64,000 nt of DNA from CAZUCE01 sp964619265 (GCA_964619265.1 CAZUCE010000002.1:1-64000); one strand, 5' to 3'. Positions 7,704-17,179 are shown, counted from the first letter of the stretch. Notes: a model not told the origin generated them from the letters alone. Numbers and translations: made by a program.

Positions 7704-9497
7704 CTAGCGGTCGAGATCCAAAATGACCTGGAGGCGGATGAAGTCGACGTCCTTCAGGACTACGCCGACGGCATAGCCTTCGGTAAACGACCGGATGTTG
7801 CGCCCTCGTCCTGCGGTCAGGGTAGAGCCCTCAACGCGAACCCGATCGCCCAGGGTCTTGCCCGGAAGGAACCCGCGGACGTTGAAGTCGGTTAAATCGA
7901 TCTCCAGGCCGGCGCGCGAGACTCGAAGGACCTTGGCATCGAGCTTCTCGCCGATGTGTGGCTCCATGAATTGGCAGACCTTGAGGTCGAACACGGCGGC
8001 TTCGGTCATGACGGCGACATCGGACTGGGCAGAACAATGACCGGCCACATCGTTGAGGTCTTGCAGGAAGGAGTCCGTCTTCAATTCCGTTGCGGCTTCT
8101 TCGCCGCGAGATTCCACGGCGTGTAGCCAGCGATGCACGATCAAATCCGGGTACCGGCGAATCGGAGAAGTGAAATGCAGGTACGCCTCGCGGGCCAAAC
8201 CAAAGTGCTTGGCGACTTTTTCGTGGTCTCGGACTTCGTAGTGAGCTCGTTCGACCAGGCCCATGATGCGGGCGATGAGGGCTTCAGCGTTGGCCTTGCG
8301 GCGCGCCGCGCGGATCATCCGTCCGATGTCGCGGCCGGTGAGGCGGTCTTTTTTCGGGACGCGAATGCCAAATTGGTCGAGCATCTTGGCGACCGCTGCA
8401 ATCTCCTCGTCGTCCTTTTCGGGATGGACCCGATAGATGGTTGGCAATCCCCTGGAGCGGAACAGATCCCCGACAGCTTGATTGGCGGCGAGCGCAGTCT
8501 CCTCGATCAAGGTCATGGAGAAGTAGCGAGCCGCGTCGTAGACCTCGGTAACCTCGTGTTGGTCGTCGAAGCGGAACTTCTTTTCGATCGACTGCATCCG
8601 TAGCGAGCCTTTGGCATCTCGGATGGCCTGTTGCTGGCGGGTCCAACGAGTGAGGAGTTCGAGGCTGGGTCGCAGGAACTCAATCTTGGCGGTTTCTTCG
8701 TCTTGCACTCCGTCGAGAAGCTGCTGGACCACGCGATAGGTGTTGCGCCACACCGATCGGATGACGCTCTTGTGGACTCGTGAGGCGACCCGCTTGCCAT
8801 CGCCGTCGAATTCCATGTAAACCGAATAGGCCAGTCGATTCCGGTGCGGCACCAGGGAGCAAAGTCCGTTGGACAACTGCTCGGGGAGCATCGGAACCAC
8901 TTGGTCAGCTAGGTACACGCTGGTTCCGCGGGCGAGAGCCTCGTCGTCGAGAGCGGTCCCTTCGCGCACGTAGTGTCCGACGTCGGCGATGTGAACACCG
9001 AGCTCCAAATGACCGTTCTCCAGCACGGTCATTTCGATGGCGTCGTCGTAGTCCTTGGCATCGTCGCCGTCGACGGTGAAGATCTCGCGGCCACGCAGGT
9101 CGACGCGATCGGCGAAGTCTTCCTCGCGTGGATCTTCCGGGAGGTCGTTCAGCTCGCTTTGAACGTCCGGCGGGAATACGGTTCGAACTCGGAACGATGC
9201 GAGCAGCTGCATTTCTTCCGACTCGGTGTCGGCATAGACCGCCGGCCCGTGGGTCATCGGTTCGAAGGCGGCTGGTCGGTTGGTGACCCGATCCCGTGCC
9301 GCGGTGTCCGGCGCGGGTCCTTCGGTGAGATGACTCGGATCGATCGTCTGGGCCTCTTCTTCAAGGGTCCATCCAGGCCCGTCCTTGGCCTTGGCCGGCT
9401 CGGGCTCTCCGCCGCGGGCACGCAGGAGGTCGGCGAAACTCTTGAGCGGGGCTTCGTCGCCACCGGAGCCCCGGGGTTTGTTCTTTTTGGGGCTCAC
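7704..9497 (-). CDS. RNB-family exoribonuclease (RNase R/II type) without visible cold-shock domains
   Basis: This 597-residue 3'-to-5' exoribonuclease has the catalytic RNB domain from about residue 127. The metal-binding signature TVDGDDAKDYDDAI and other RNB motifs are present (LPEQLSNGLCSLVPHRNRLA; HFTSPIRRYPDLIVHRWL). A C-terminal S1 RNA-binding domain follows (VCQFMEPHIGEKLDAKVLRV onwards). E. coli RNase R is about 813 residues with winged-helix and two cold-shock domains before RNB. Here the first 125 residues are hydrophilic, Glu/Ala/Pro-rich, and show no such fold. It should degrade RNA processively, with different substrate gating. The start is GTG 9497, giving a basic N-terminus (MSPKKNKPRG). 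Confidence 0.85.
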   Translation of the reverse strand: MSPKKNKPRGSGGDEAPLKSFADLLRARGGEPEPAKAKDGPGWTLEEEAQTIDPSHLTEGPAPDTAARDRVTNRPAAFEPMTHGPAVYADTESEEMQLLASFRVRTVFPPDVQSELNDLPEDPREEDFADRVDLRGREIFTVDGDDAKDYDDAIEMTVLENGHLELGVHIADVGHYVREGTALDDEALARGTSVYLADQVVPMLPEQLSNGLCSLVPHRNRLAYSVYMEFDGDGKRVASRVHKSVIRSVWRNTYRVVQQLLDGVQDEETAKIEFLRPSLELLTRWTRQQQAIRDAKGSLRMQSIEKKFRFDDQHEVTEVYDAARYFSMTLIEETALAANQAVGDLFRSRGLPTIYRVHPEKDDEEIAAVAKMLDQFGIRVPKKDRLTGRDIGRMIRAARRKANAEALIARIMGLVERAHYEVRDHEKVAKHFGLAREAYLHFTSPIRRYPDLIVHRWLHAVESRGEEAATELKTDSFLQDLNDVAGHCSAQSDVAVMTEAAVFDLKVCQFMEPHIGEKLDAKVLRVSRAGLEIDLTDFNVRGFLPGKTLGDRVRVEGSTLTAGRGRNIRSFTEGYAVGVVLKDVDFIRLQVILDLDR

Positions 9498-9703
9498 GAT
9501 TTGGTGCCTTGGGTCGGGGTCCTTGTGGTTCTGACCTGGAGTTGGGCCCTCAGTTGTTTCTCAGGCGGAGAAGGCTGGTCGCGTCGACCTGGAGCTGGGT
9601 GGGCAGAACTTGCCCCCTCAGACTACCGGGGTCTGGTGCTACGCCGTCCTTTTGGGCGAGCCGGAACGAGCCTCCCGGGGGCTGCGACTCAAATCACACA
9701 AAG

Positions 9704-9741
9704 CGGGAGCGCCCTGGACAAGCCAGGGCGCTCCCGTTTTT
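9704..9741. terminator. Strong hairpin with T5 tail
   Basis: A 14-bp perfect stem (9704-9717 with 9723-9736) has a 5-base loop and a TTTTT tail on the plus strand. No plus-strand gene ends here. It lies just past the stop of the minus-strand gene ending at 9773, where only AAA (TTT on minus) follows, so it probably terminates that gene. Confidence 0.65.
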
Positions 9742-9772
9742 CGTTCGGTCCGGGCAACGACCCGGATTTAGG

Positions 9773-11959
9773 TCAGCGGGCTTCCAGCGCGATGCGCTGG
9801 GTCGCGGTCGAGCGCAAAAGGTCCGCGGTTCGGTCCTCCGAAAGGCTTCCGGTGGGATCGCTTTCGAGGGTGGCCAGGGCCAGCTCGGGGGCACCGCCGA
9901 ATAGGTGGTTTAGCGAGAGCACCAGGCGCGCATCGGCGCTGGACGGGTGATCGGCGACGTACCGCTCCAACACGGCGAGTTGCTGGTCGAAGCTGGCCGG
10001 GCTCGCGTAGAAGGCACGCTTGTCGCTGGTGGAGTCGGCGAGCGCGGGATCTAGGGAGAAGGCGCGGCGAATGGCGAAAGCGGCGAAGCCGTAGTCGCCC
10101 GCAGCGAACAGCGCATCGGAAAGCACGAGGTAAAGCACTCCGACTTCCGGCTCCAGGTCCGTCGCCTTGGTGTAGTAGTGCACCGCGTCGGCCCAGCGTT
10201 CGTCGCGGAAGGCGCGATCCCCAAGGGTGAGGTAGCGCTCCGAAGCGAGTCCGATTTCCGCGGTCGCGGGGGACTGGCTGAGGTCCGCATCAAAGGCTCG
10301 AGGAATCGCGTCGCCTTCGCCGTCGTCGAAGAAGATCTTCTCTTCCTCCTCTTGCGCCGGGGCCGGAGCGGGGGCGCTGAGCACCTCCGGAGCTTGCTCG
10401 ACGATGACGACTTGCTGCGCCGGTTGCGCGGGCTGGACGACTCCGCCCAAAGCTCCGTAGCCGCTACCGAACAGGATCGGGCTTGAGAAGGCCCCGTAGT
10501 AGGGCAAGCCGAAGTTGAACCCAAAGTTCCCGTAGCCGTAGTTGTAAGGCAGGCCGTAGTTCCAGAGGGAGCCGAGCCACCAGGCCGAGAGGCCAAATCC
10601 AAAGCTGCAACCGAAGGGATTGCCCCAGCTGTTCCAGTAAGGACTGCACAAGCCGTAGGAAGATCCGAAGCCGTTTCCGAATCCAAATCCATTTCCGAAT
10701 CCGAATCCATTCCCGTAGCCAAAGCCATTTCCGTAGCCGAAGAAGAAGCTCTTCGTGCCGGAGTTACCGCCTGAACCGCCGTAGCCATCGGTGCCGCCCG
10801 GGCCCGTGCCATCGGGGCCCGTACCGCCCGGGCCTGTACCATCCGGGATCGTGTTGCCCGGGTTGCCGATTCCGGTGATCGAGCCCCCGCCAGGCACTAG
10901 GGGTTGTCCCGGCCGCTCGAAGTTCGAGGGGCGCCCATTGTTGCCAGCCGGTCCGGTGGTTAGACCGTCGTCGCCTTCCGCGGGAGTTCCAAGGGGAGTT
11001 GCCCCGGCGGAAGGGCGAGCAACCGGTGCGCTCGGCCGGGCGAGTCGATCGAGCGGACCGCGCTCGTAGCGCTCGCGGGCGACCCGGTCGGCATCGGAGC
11101 CGCGGCGCGTGGCGATACGTTCAAGAGCCGCGACACGCTCGTCGTCAAGCGGCGTCGGCTCGAGGCGCGCCTCGCGACCGTAGCGGTCGACAAGAGCGTC
11201 TAAGGTGCGGTCGGTTCGCGAATCCACCGGGCGTAGGCTGCGGGGGTCTTCGGTCGAGAGGTATCCGCGCAGGCGAACGCTCTCGGGCTGGAATCGAACC
11301 GCGCGGGTGTCCGTGGCCGGAGTAAGCGCCGAATCGCCCGCACGGTAGGAGCTCGGAACGCGAACGTAGACACGGCGCCCCGGGCTGAGGCTGTCGGCCG
11401 GCGAAGGGAGTGCGCCGCCCGTGAAGGTGCTGCCGGGGAACCCAGAGGTTCCACTTGTCCCGCGCCCGTCTGCGCCGGGCGAGCGCCCGACTTCGATCCC
11501 GCCGGCGGGGCTTGAGCCGGACGGTACGGAGGAACCGGACCCGATCGTCTCCCCACGGCGGGCGCCATCGAGGGTGACGGTGGCGGGGCGCTGGGTGATG
11601 ACGCCGCTCGAAGTGGAGGGCCGAGTCCCGGTCGTGGCCGGACGCGTCGGGATAACCAGTCGCGACGGACTGCTGGTGGAGCGCGTCCGGAACGATCCTG
11701 ATCCGAAGCTTGAACTCGAGCTGCTCCCACGCGAGCCGAAGCTAGAGCCGCGGCTGCTGCTGCCGCGGCTCGACGATCCGAAGGACCCGCTCCGCGAGGA
11801 GCTGCTGCTCGAGCCGCGGGAGGCTCCCGCGCTGGAGCCCCGCGAGCCGCGCTGCCCGAAGGCGTCGGTCGCGGTGGGGCCAGCGGTCCAGAACGCGGCA
11901 AATAGAGCCACGGCGACACCCGCCCGCAGGCGGTTGGAGAGAGGAAGGGATCGTTTCAT
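9773..11959 (-). CDS. Secreted Ser/Arg/Gly- and Phe/Gly-rich protein with C-terminal TPR-like region
   Basis: This 728-residue protein starts at ATG 11957-11959 with a signal peptide (MKRSLPLSNRLRAGVAVALF, cleavage near DAFGQ). The mature N-terminus has about 70 residues of GSSSRGSSF-type repeats. A Pro/Arg/Thr-rich central region and a TGPGGT linker follow. Then comes an aromatic Gly-rich tract of GYGNGFGFGNGFG repeats (about 10660-10745), then Tyr/Gly/Leu-rich sequence. After an acidic hinge (EEEEKIFFDDGEGD) the C-terminus has TPR-like helices (ALFAAGDYGFAAFAIRRAF). Similar Gly/Tyr proteins occur on the surface of environmental bacteria, but I assign no function. The upstream open frame to 12487 is probably not coding. 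Confidence 0.7.
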   Translation of the reverse strand: MKRSLPLSNRLRAGVAVALFAAFWTAGPTATDAFGQRGSRGSSAGASRGSSSSSSRSGSFGSSSRGSSSRGSSFGSRGSSSSSSFGSGSFRTRSTSSPSRLVIPTRPATTGTRPSTSSGVITQRPATVTLDGARRGETIGSGSSVPSGSSPAGGIEVGRSPGADGRGTSGTSGFPGSTFTGGALPSPADSLSPGRRVYVRVPSSYRAGDSALTPATDTRAVRFQPESVRLRGYLSTEDPRSLRPVDSRTDRTLDALVDRYGREARLEPTPLDDERVAALERIATRRGSDADRVARERYERGPLDRLARPSAPVARPSAGATPLGTPAEGDDGLTTGPAGNNGRPSNFERPGQPLVPGGGSITGIGNPGNTIPDGTGPGGTGPDGTGPGGTDGYGGSGGNSGTKSFFFGYGNGFGYGNGFGFGNGFGFGNGFGSSYGLCSPYWNSWGNPFGCSFGFGLSAWWLGSLWNYGLPYNYGYGNFGFNFGLPYYGAFSSPILFGSGYGALGGVVQPAQPAQQVVIVEQAPEVLSAPAPAPAQEEEEKIFFDDGEGDAIPRAFDADLSQSPATAEIGLASERYLTLGDRAFRDERWADAVHYYTKATDLEPEVGVLYLVLSDALFAAGDYGFAAFAIRRAFSLDPALADSTSDKRAFYASPASFDQQLAVLERYVADHPSSADARLVLSLNHLFGGAPELALATLESDPTGSLSEDRTADLLRSTATQRIALEAR

Positions 11960-12287
11960 GGTCGCTATTCGGGAAGGCCGGGCTAGGGGGCGTTCGGTCG
12001 GTCGCGGCGAGGCGCTGCTTCGATTCGGATGGGAAGCGCCCTGTAGGGCGCGGGTCGAAAAGAAGGGAGGGGGTGAGTTGGTTCCAGTCCGGCTGAGGGC
12101 CAAGTAGGAATCTAGTCCACTTTGGGAGGAGCAACTCCCGTACCGCGCGTCAGATCCTCGCAAGCGGCTTCTTTGGTGTTTCCTGGGGGGGGCTTTTTCG
12201 ATGGCGTCCTCACCAGGGGACACTTCGAACGGCCTCCCCAGGGGCCAGGAAAGGGCTTCCGGGTGCCCGGCGACGGGTTTCCCGGGC
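11960..12287. other. Intergenic leader of the low-complexity protein gene
   Basis: No gene is supported. It contains a GC hairpin (12036-12041 GCGCCC with 12046-12051 GGGCGC, loop TGTA). In the minus-strand direction this would lie in the untranslated leader of the gene starting at 11959. Confidence 0.4.
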
Positions 12288-13571
12288 CTAGTTGCCCGGG
12301 TCGAGAACCTCGAACGGGAGCACCACTGCGCCGGCCGAGCCGATCTCGGGAGCATCGAGGATCCAGTAGGGTTCGCCCGGCCGGGCGTCCTCGGGGAGGG
12401 AGTCCTGCAGCCGAGCGAGGATTTGGGGGACCTGTTCGAGGCCCTCGGAGCGGCTGGTGAGCAGGGCGTAGCCTGGCTGAAGTTCAAAGGGGGGGCGCGG
12501 ATCTTGGGGCGCGATCCAAACCTCGCGCAGCCGGTGGGGCCGTCCCGCCTCGGTCAGAGAGAATCCGATCTTCGCCTCGAGGGTGCTGCGCCCGGCCGCC
12601 GCTTGGCTCGACCGCGCTTGTTCGAGCACGGCGCCCAGCACCTGGCTGCGTTCTTCCAAGCCAGCTTCCCAATCGAATCTGGCCCCGTCCTTGGCGAGGT
12701 CTCGGAACAGGATCCAGGTCGGTTCCTGGTGGGTCAGGAGAACCCCTGGCGCTCTGTCCAGAACATCGACGGGCACGAACTGATGGTCCAAGTAACGCGA
12801 CCCGTACTCCACCTCTTCCAATTGCTCGACAAAGGCGAGTTCCCCTCCGACGAAGAGCTCGGACTGGACAGGATGCCAGCGCCCGGCGGTCTTGGCCCAC
12901 GCCGAGATTTCGAGCCGATCGCCTTCTAGCCCGCTTGAGTCAAACGTGGTGAGCGTGCCGGGCCGTCCTTGGTCGTTCAGATCGGCCGTGATCGAGCCAA
13001 GCGAGATCCCATTGGAGTCCAGCAGCGGGGCGCTTTTGCGCTTGTCGCCCGCGGGGTCGAGTTTCCAGTCGAAGCCGTCAGGCCACAGAAAGGCGGCGCG
13101 CCGCAGTTCAAAGCGGCGAATCAGGGTTTCCCCGTCGGCTCCTTCGACCCGTTGACTCGGATTCGGAGCCGGTGGGGCGAGGTGGACAGCCGGACCCAAG
13201 CGATACTCATGCGCACCCATCCCGAAGGGGCGACCGGGGAGCGCGAGAATCACCAGGGCGCGAGCCGGGAATTGAAATCTCGCGACCAACTCGTGGATCG
13301 CGGCGCCTTCGATCGGGAATTCGATACGGCTCTTCGTTCTGAACCCGCCGATTCCCGCGATCTGTTCGCGGGCGGGAGCGCCGAAACGCTGGGCCAGTTC
13401 GGAGCGTTCGTCACGCGTTTCGCCTGGGACCGCGGAAACCTCTGGCGCGACCGCGCTCTGTTCGTCGTTCTGTTGGGCGGGCCCAGGCTCACTGGCGGGC
13501 CGGCAAGCGCCGAGAATCCACCCGGCTGCCGCGGGAAGAATCCAAAATGGGGCCCGGCGAAGCCTGTTCAA
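12288..13571 (-). CDS. Lipoprotein, unknown, last gene of a three-gene operon
   Basis: This 427-residue protein starts at TTG 13569-13571, which overlaps the aminotransferase TGA (TTGA overlap), so translation is coupled. A signal peptide with lipobox LGAC lies near residue 24 (ILPAAAGWILGAC). The mature protein is mixed alpha/beta with repeated Asp/Gly/Leu segments, for example SLGSITADLNDQGRPG and YWILDAPEIGSAGAVVLPF. No family is recognised. A longer frame from 14027 lies over the aminotransferase in another phase and is rejected. Confidence 0.65.
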   Translation of the reverse strand: MNRLRRAPFWILPAAAGWILGACRPASEPGPAQQNDEQSAVAPEVSAVPGETRDERSELAQRFGAPAREQIAGIGGFRTKSRIEFPIEGAAIHELVARFQFPARALVILALPGRPFGMGAHEYRLGPAVHLAPPAPNPSQRVEGADGETLIRRFELRRAAFLWPDGFDWKLDPAGDKRKSAPLLDSNGISLGSITADLNDQGRPGTLTTFDSSGLEGDRLEISAWAKTAGRWHPVQSELFVGGELAFVEQLEEVEYGSRYLDHQFVPVDVLDRAPGVLLTHQEPTWILFRDLAKDGARFDWEAGLEERSQVLGAVLEQARSSQAAAGRSTLEAKIGFSLTEAGRPHRLREVWIAPQDPRPPFELQPGYALLTSRSEGLEQVPQILARLQDSLPEDARPGEPYWILDAPEIGSAGAVVLPFEVLDPGN

Positions 13572-14743
13572 CCCAAGCGCTCCACCAACCGATCGGCGGC
13601 CGCCTGCAGGGTTTCTTCGCGCTTGGCAAAGCAAAACCGAATCCAGTTTCGGCCCTCGGCAGACTCGGCGAAGAAGCTGGATCCGGGAACGCAAGCCACG
13701 CCGCCACCCGCGACCAGCTGCTGGGCAAAGGCGACGTCGTCCAGGTCGGTGAACCCGGTGAGATCCGCCATGACGTAATAAGCTCCGCTGGGACGAACCG
13801 TCCGTAGACCCACGCGGTCCAGAGCCCCGAGCATCAGGTCGCGGCGGCGGGCGTAGCCGGACCTGAGGTCGTCGAAATAGCTGCGATCGAAACGCAACGC
13901 TTCCGCCGCGGCTTCTTGGAGCGGGGCGGCGGCGCCGACGGTCAAAAAATCGTGAACCTTGCGGATGCCTCCGGTGAGATCGGGAGGGGCGACTGCCCAG
14001 CCGATGCGCCAGCCGGTCGCACTCCACGTCTTCGAGAGGCCGCTGATCGTGATCGTACGATCCGTCATGTCCGGCAAGCTGGCCAGCGGGATGTGCTCAG
14101 CGCCGTCGTACAGGATCTCCTCGTAGATTTCGTCGGTGATGGCGTAAGCGTCGAACTCGAGGCACAGCCCAGCGATGAGTTCGAGCTCGCCCCTCGAAAA
14201 CACCTTTCCGGTCGGATTGTGGGGTGTGTTGACCAACACGGCGCGGGCCCGCGGACCGAAGGCTGCGCGCAGCTCGGCCGGATCGATGGTCAGCTCGGAT
14301 CCGCGGAGCCGAACGAACTTCGGGGTCGCGCCGGAGAGAATGCAGTCAGGTCCGTAGTTCTCGTAAAACGGCTCGAAGATCACGACTTCGTCGCCCGGAT
14401 CGGTCACCGCCAGCAGCGCCGCGATCATGGCCTCGGTAGCGCCGCAGCACACGGTGATCTCCTGTTCCGCGTCAACTTTGCCCTGCCTGGCCGCCCCAGT
14501 TCGATCGGCGATCGCGGCGCGCAGGTCCGGAGCCCCAAAAGTCACCGCGTATTGGTTCACATCTGCGTCGATGGCTCGCTTCGCGGCTTCTTTCATCGGC
14601 GCGGGCGCCGGGAAGTCCGGGAAACCCTGGGCCAGGTTGATGCCGCCTTCACGCCGGCAAATCCGCGACATCTCGCGGATCACGGACTCGGTGAAGCGGC
14701 CTGCCGCGCGGGAAATGCGCGGCCTCGAGGCGTCGGTGCTCAC
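13568..14743 (-). CDS. PLP-dependent class I/II aminotransferase
   Basis: This 391-residue fold-type I aminotransferase has the pattern of aspartate, kynurenine and methionine aminotransferases. It shows the N-terminal GINLAQGFPDFPAP substrate loop, VNTPHNPTGKVFSR, DEIYEEILYDG with the PLP-ring Asp, and SGLSKTWSATGWRIGW with the Schiff-base Lys. The likely reaction is transamination of a hydrophobic or sulfur amino acid with a 2-oxo acid in the cytoplasm; exact substrate unknown. The start is GTG 14741-14743, overlapping the TGA of the HEAT-lipoprotein gene (GTGA). Confidence 0.85.
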   Translation of the reverse strand: MSTDASRPRISRAAGRFTESVIREMSRICRREGGINLAQGFPDFPAPAPMKEAAKRAIDADVNQYAVTFGAPDLRAAIADRTGAARQGKVDAEQEITVCCGATEAMIAALLAVTDPGDEVVIFEPFYENYGPDCILSGATPKFVRLRGSELTIDPAELRAAFGPRARAVLVNTPHNPTGKVFSRGELELIAGLCLEFDAYAITDEIYEEILYDGAEHIPLASLPDMTDRTITISGLSKTWSATGWRIGWAVAPPDLTGGIRKVHDFLTVGAAAPLQEAAAEALRFDRSYFDDLRSGYARRRDLMLGALDRVGLRTVRPSGAYYVMADLTGFTDLDDVAFAQQLVAGGGVACVPGSSFFAESAEGRNWIRFCFAKREETLQAAADRLVERLG

Positions 14744-15696
14744 GGGAGCCGGTACGCCCAGTCGCGCCAGTCAGCCTCATCGCCGTAGTCTCGCCCTTCG
14801 GACAGCAGCAGCATTTCGAAGTGCGCCGCTGAACGCAAAGATCCGGAGCTCTTCGTCCAGCTCTCGAAGATCATGCGGGCTGCGCGGCCGCGGGTGGTGT
14901 CTTCGCGCCGCCCGATTTCCCCGATCGCGCGGAGAGCCGCGGAGGCCACGAGGGTCTGTGGATCGTGCAGGCGGTCGTTCAAGTCCTCCAGCTCGGCCCC
15001 GGTCCCGACGGCTTGCATGGCTGCCGCTGCCTGGGCTCGCACGCCCGGCTCGGGATCGCGCAGAGCCGAGCGCAGGGTATCGATCGTATCCTCGGTGCCG
15101 AAGCTGCCGTCCTCGTCGATTTCGATCAATCGAAGCAGCGCAAACACCGCGTTGTTCCGCGTGATCGAGTCGCTGGACCGCTTGAGCGGACGGAGCAGCG
15201 ACTCGACCGGTGTGGCGGGATCGGCCAGGACCCCAAGGCCGAGCAGGGCGTTTTGGACGACCGGCTCACGATCGTCATTGAGGCGCGCGAGCAGAACTCC
15301 AAGCGCCGCGGGATCTTCAGCGAATCCAAGCGCGAGCGCAGCGATCTGACGATTGCGAGGCGGACCGAACTCAAGTTCGCCGGCGAGGTCCTCGAACCGC
15401 CAGGCGACGATGCGCTCAAGCTCCGCTTCGAGGGCTCGCTGCTTGCGCCCGTTGTCCCGCTGGACCTCGAGTTTGGTTTTGTTCCAGGAGCGCAGCAGGC
15501 TGTCGACCTCGACCAGCAGCTCGCCGGTGGATTCGGGTAGCTCGCGCTGGATATCGACCTGCCCATCGACGGGCAGCGGCGGCAAGCGGGGCTCGGAGCT
15601 ATTTGTCGAGCTGCAGCCAACGGCCAAAAAAAGCAGCCAGAGGGGCAGGAGGCGAACGATCGCGACCGGCCAATCGGGAGAAGGGCGAAGCGTCAT
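14740..15696 (-). CDS. HEAT-repeat lipoprotein
   Basis: This 318-residue protein starts at ATG 15694-15696. A signal peptide ends in lipobox LAVGC (Cys about residue 28). A coiled-coil-like stretch follows (LLRSWNKTKLEVQRDNGRKQ), then HEAT repeats of about 30 residues with the usual leucine and Asp-Pro pattern (NRQIAALALGFAEDPAAL; EPVVQNALLGLGVLADP; DPEPGVRAQAAAAMQAVG; DPQTLVASAALRAIGEIG). It is likely a membrane-tethered protein-binding scaffold in the periplasm. It is first in the operon with the aminotransferase and a second lipoprotein, joined by 4-base overlaps; how a periplasmic scaffold relates to a cytoplasmic aminotransferase is unclear. Confidence 0.75.
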   Translation of the reverse strand: MTLRPSPDWPVAIVRLLPLWLLFLAVGCSSTNSSEPRLPPLPVDGQVDIQRELPESTGELLVEVDSLLRSWNKTKLEVQRDNGRKQRALEAELERIVAWRFEDLAGELEFGPPRNRQIAALALGFAEDPAALGVLLARLNDDREPVVQNALLGLGVLADPATPVESLLRPLKRSSDSITRNNAVFALLRLIEIDEDGSFGTEDTIDTLRSALRDPEPGVRAQAAAAMQAVGTGAELEDLNDRLHDPQTLVASAALRAIGEIGRREDTTRGRAARMIFESWTKSSGSLRSAAHFEMLLLSEGRDYGDEADWRDWAYRLP

Positions 15697-16036
15697 AGGG
15701 GCAGCATAGGGCTCGGCATCGGGACTTGGAGAAGACGGCTGGCGAGACCTGAACTTCCTCGGCTGTTTGGACTTCCTGGGCCTTTGGACACGGCTGGAGC
15801 CGAGTCCCCGGGCGTTCGGACAGGGTCTGATGGGGAGTCGCCGACCGCACTCGGATCGAAGCGGGGGTAGCGGATGGGGGACTCGGGCGGACGAGCCGAT
15901 GGCCGGAAGGCTCGCAGGGAACGAAGAAAGTTCCGCCCGCATCGGAATTCCCGGGACAGGATGGACCGAGCCCCCCCTCGCTTGGCCGCCTCCGGCGCCC
16001 AGGTTTGATTCGACCCAGCGCCGTCCCTCCGACCAG
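15697..16036. other. Divergent intergenic region
   Basis: This 340-base gap separates the minus-strand HEAT lipoprotein from the plus-strand dehydrogenase. It must hold both promoters, but I see no clear -35/-10 pair, repeat or RNA gene. Confidence 0.4.
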
Positions 16037-17179
16037 ATGTCCGCCTCCCTACTCGCCTCCCTCGCCCGCGAGGGCTTTGAGGCCGTTCACGCGCTTTTCG
16101 ACCGAAGATCGGGCGCGCGCGCCTACCTGGCGATCCACGACACCTCGGCAGGCCCGGCCTTCGGTGGCATTCGCCGCGCGTCCTATCCGAACGAGGAGGC
16201 GGCGCTTGCCGATTGCCTGAGACTGGCCCACAACATGACCGCGAAGTGCGTGCTGGGCGATCTGCCCGCAGGTGGAGCCAAGCTGGTGCTGCTCGACGAC
16301 CCTGAGGTCGATACCCTCAAGGCCTACCGATACTTGGGAAGCGTTGTGGAATCGCTCGGAGGCCACTTTTACGCCGGCCCCGACGCCGGCACCGGCTCGG
16401 CCGAATTGGAAGCCCTTTGCGATTCGACGCGCTATGCGACGAGCCCGGGCCCCGGCGGCCCCGGACAGCTCGCCGAAGCCACCGCCAATGGAGTGTTCGC
16501 GGGCATCCGGGCGGGGCTCGAGCATCTGGACGGCGAGATCGACTGGTCCGCTCGCCGCGTGGTGGTCCAGGGGCTGGGTGCGGTTGGCTCGCTGCTTGCC
16601 GAGCGGCTCATCGAAGTGGGCGCGCGCGTGGTCGGTACGGATCTTGATTCCGAAGTGGCCGAGCGTGTCGGACGTCGTCTGGAGTTGGAAATTGTCGAGC
16701 CCGGCCACGAATTGGGTCTGGAATGCGATGTGTTCTCGCCCAACGGATTTGGCGGGGGGTTGCACGATCTCAGCCTGCCTCGACTGCGGGCGCGCATGAT
16801 CGCGGGCGGCGCAAACAACGTTCTGTCCCAGACGATTCACTCGGACTCTCTGCACGCTTCCGGCGTCTTGTACGTGCCCGATTTTGTGATCAACGCGGGC
16901 GCCCTGATTCGCGGCGTCCGGTTCCATCTGGACGAGGAGCGGGTGCCCGTCCAGGACATCGAGGCGGGCATCTACACGCGCGCCCAGGAGCTTCTGAAGC
17001 GAGCCGTGAAGCTCGGGGAGCCGCCCCTGCGGGTGGCCCGTCAAGAAGCCCGTGCACGACTCGACGTTCGGCGTGCCGGGGCGGACAGGCTCGAGCCAAC
17101 GAAATTCGGTGGGACCCGTTCGTCGAAGGGCGAGGTGTCCGTGGAAGAGGGCACGCGGGGCGGATCGCTCGTCCCCTAG
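16037..17179 (+). CDS. Leucine dehydrogenase-like Glu/Leu/Phe/Val dehydrogenase
   Basis: This 380-residue enzyme has an N-terminal dimerisation and catalytic domain with AFGGIRRASYPNEEAALAD, MTAKCVLGDLPAGGAKLVLL (the two active-site lysines of the family) and the Gly-rich GPDAGT. A Rossmann domain follows (VVVQGLGAVGSLLAERLIEV), then GGANNVL and a VPDFVINAGALI segment typical of leucine and valine dehydrogenases. It oxidatively deaminates branched-chain or related amino acids with NAD+. The last 50 or so residues are basic and less conserved. The start is ATG 16037, where family similarity begins. Confidence 0.85.
   Translation: MSASLLASLAREGFEAVHALFDRRSGARAYLAIHDTSAGPAFGGIRRASYPNEEAALADCLRLAHNMTAKCVLGDLPAGGAKLVLLDDPEVDTLKAYRYLGSVVESLGGHFYAGPDAGTGSAELEALCDSTRYATSPGPGGPGQLAEATANGVFAGIRAGLEHLDGEIDWSARRVVVQGLGAVGSLLAERLIEVGARVVGTDLDSEVAERVGRRLELEIVEPGHELGLECDVFSPNGFGGGLHDLSLPRLRARMIAGGANNVLSQTIHSDSLHASGVLYVPDFVINAGALIRGVRFHLDEERVPVQDIEAGIYTRAQELLKRAVKLGEPPLRVARQEARARLDVRRAGADRLEPTKFGGTRSSKGEVSVEEGTRGGSLVP

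Noticed and set aside
12288..14027. 579-residue frame extending over the aminotransferase
   Set aside because: The real gene begins at TTG 13571, overlapping the upstream stop. The extension is out of phase with the aminotransferase.
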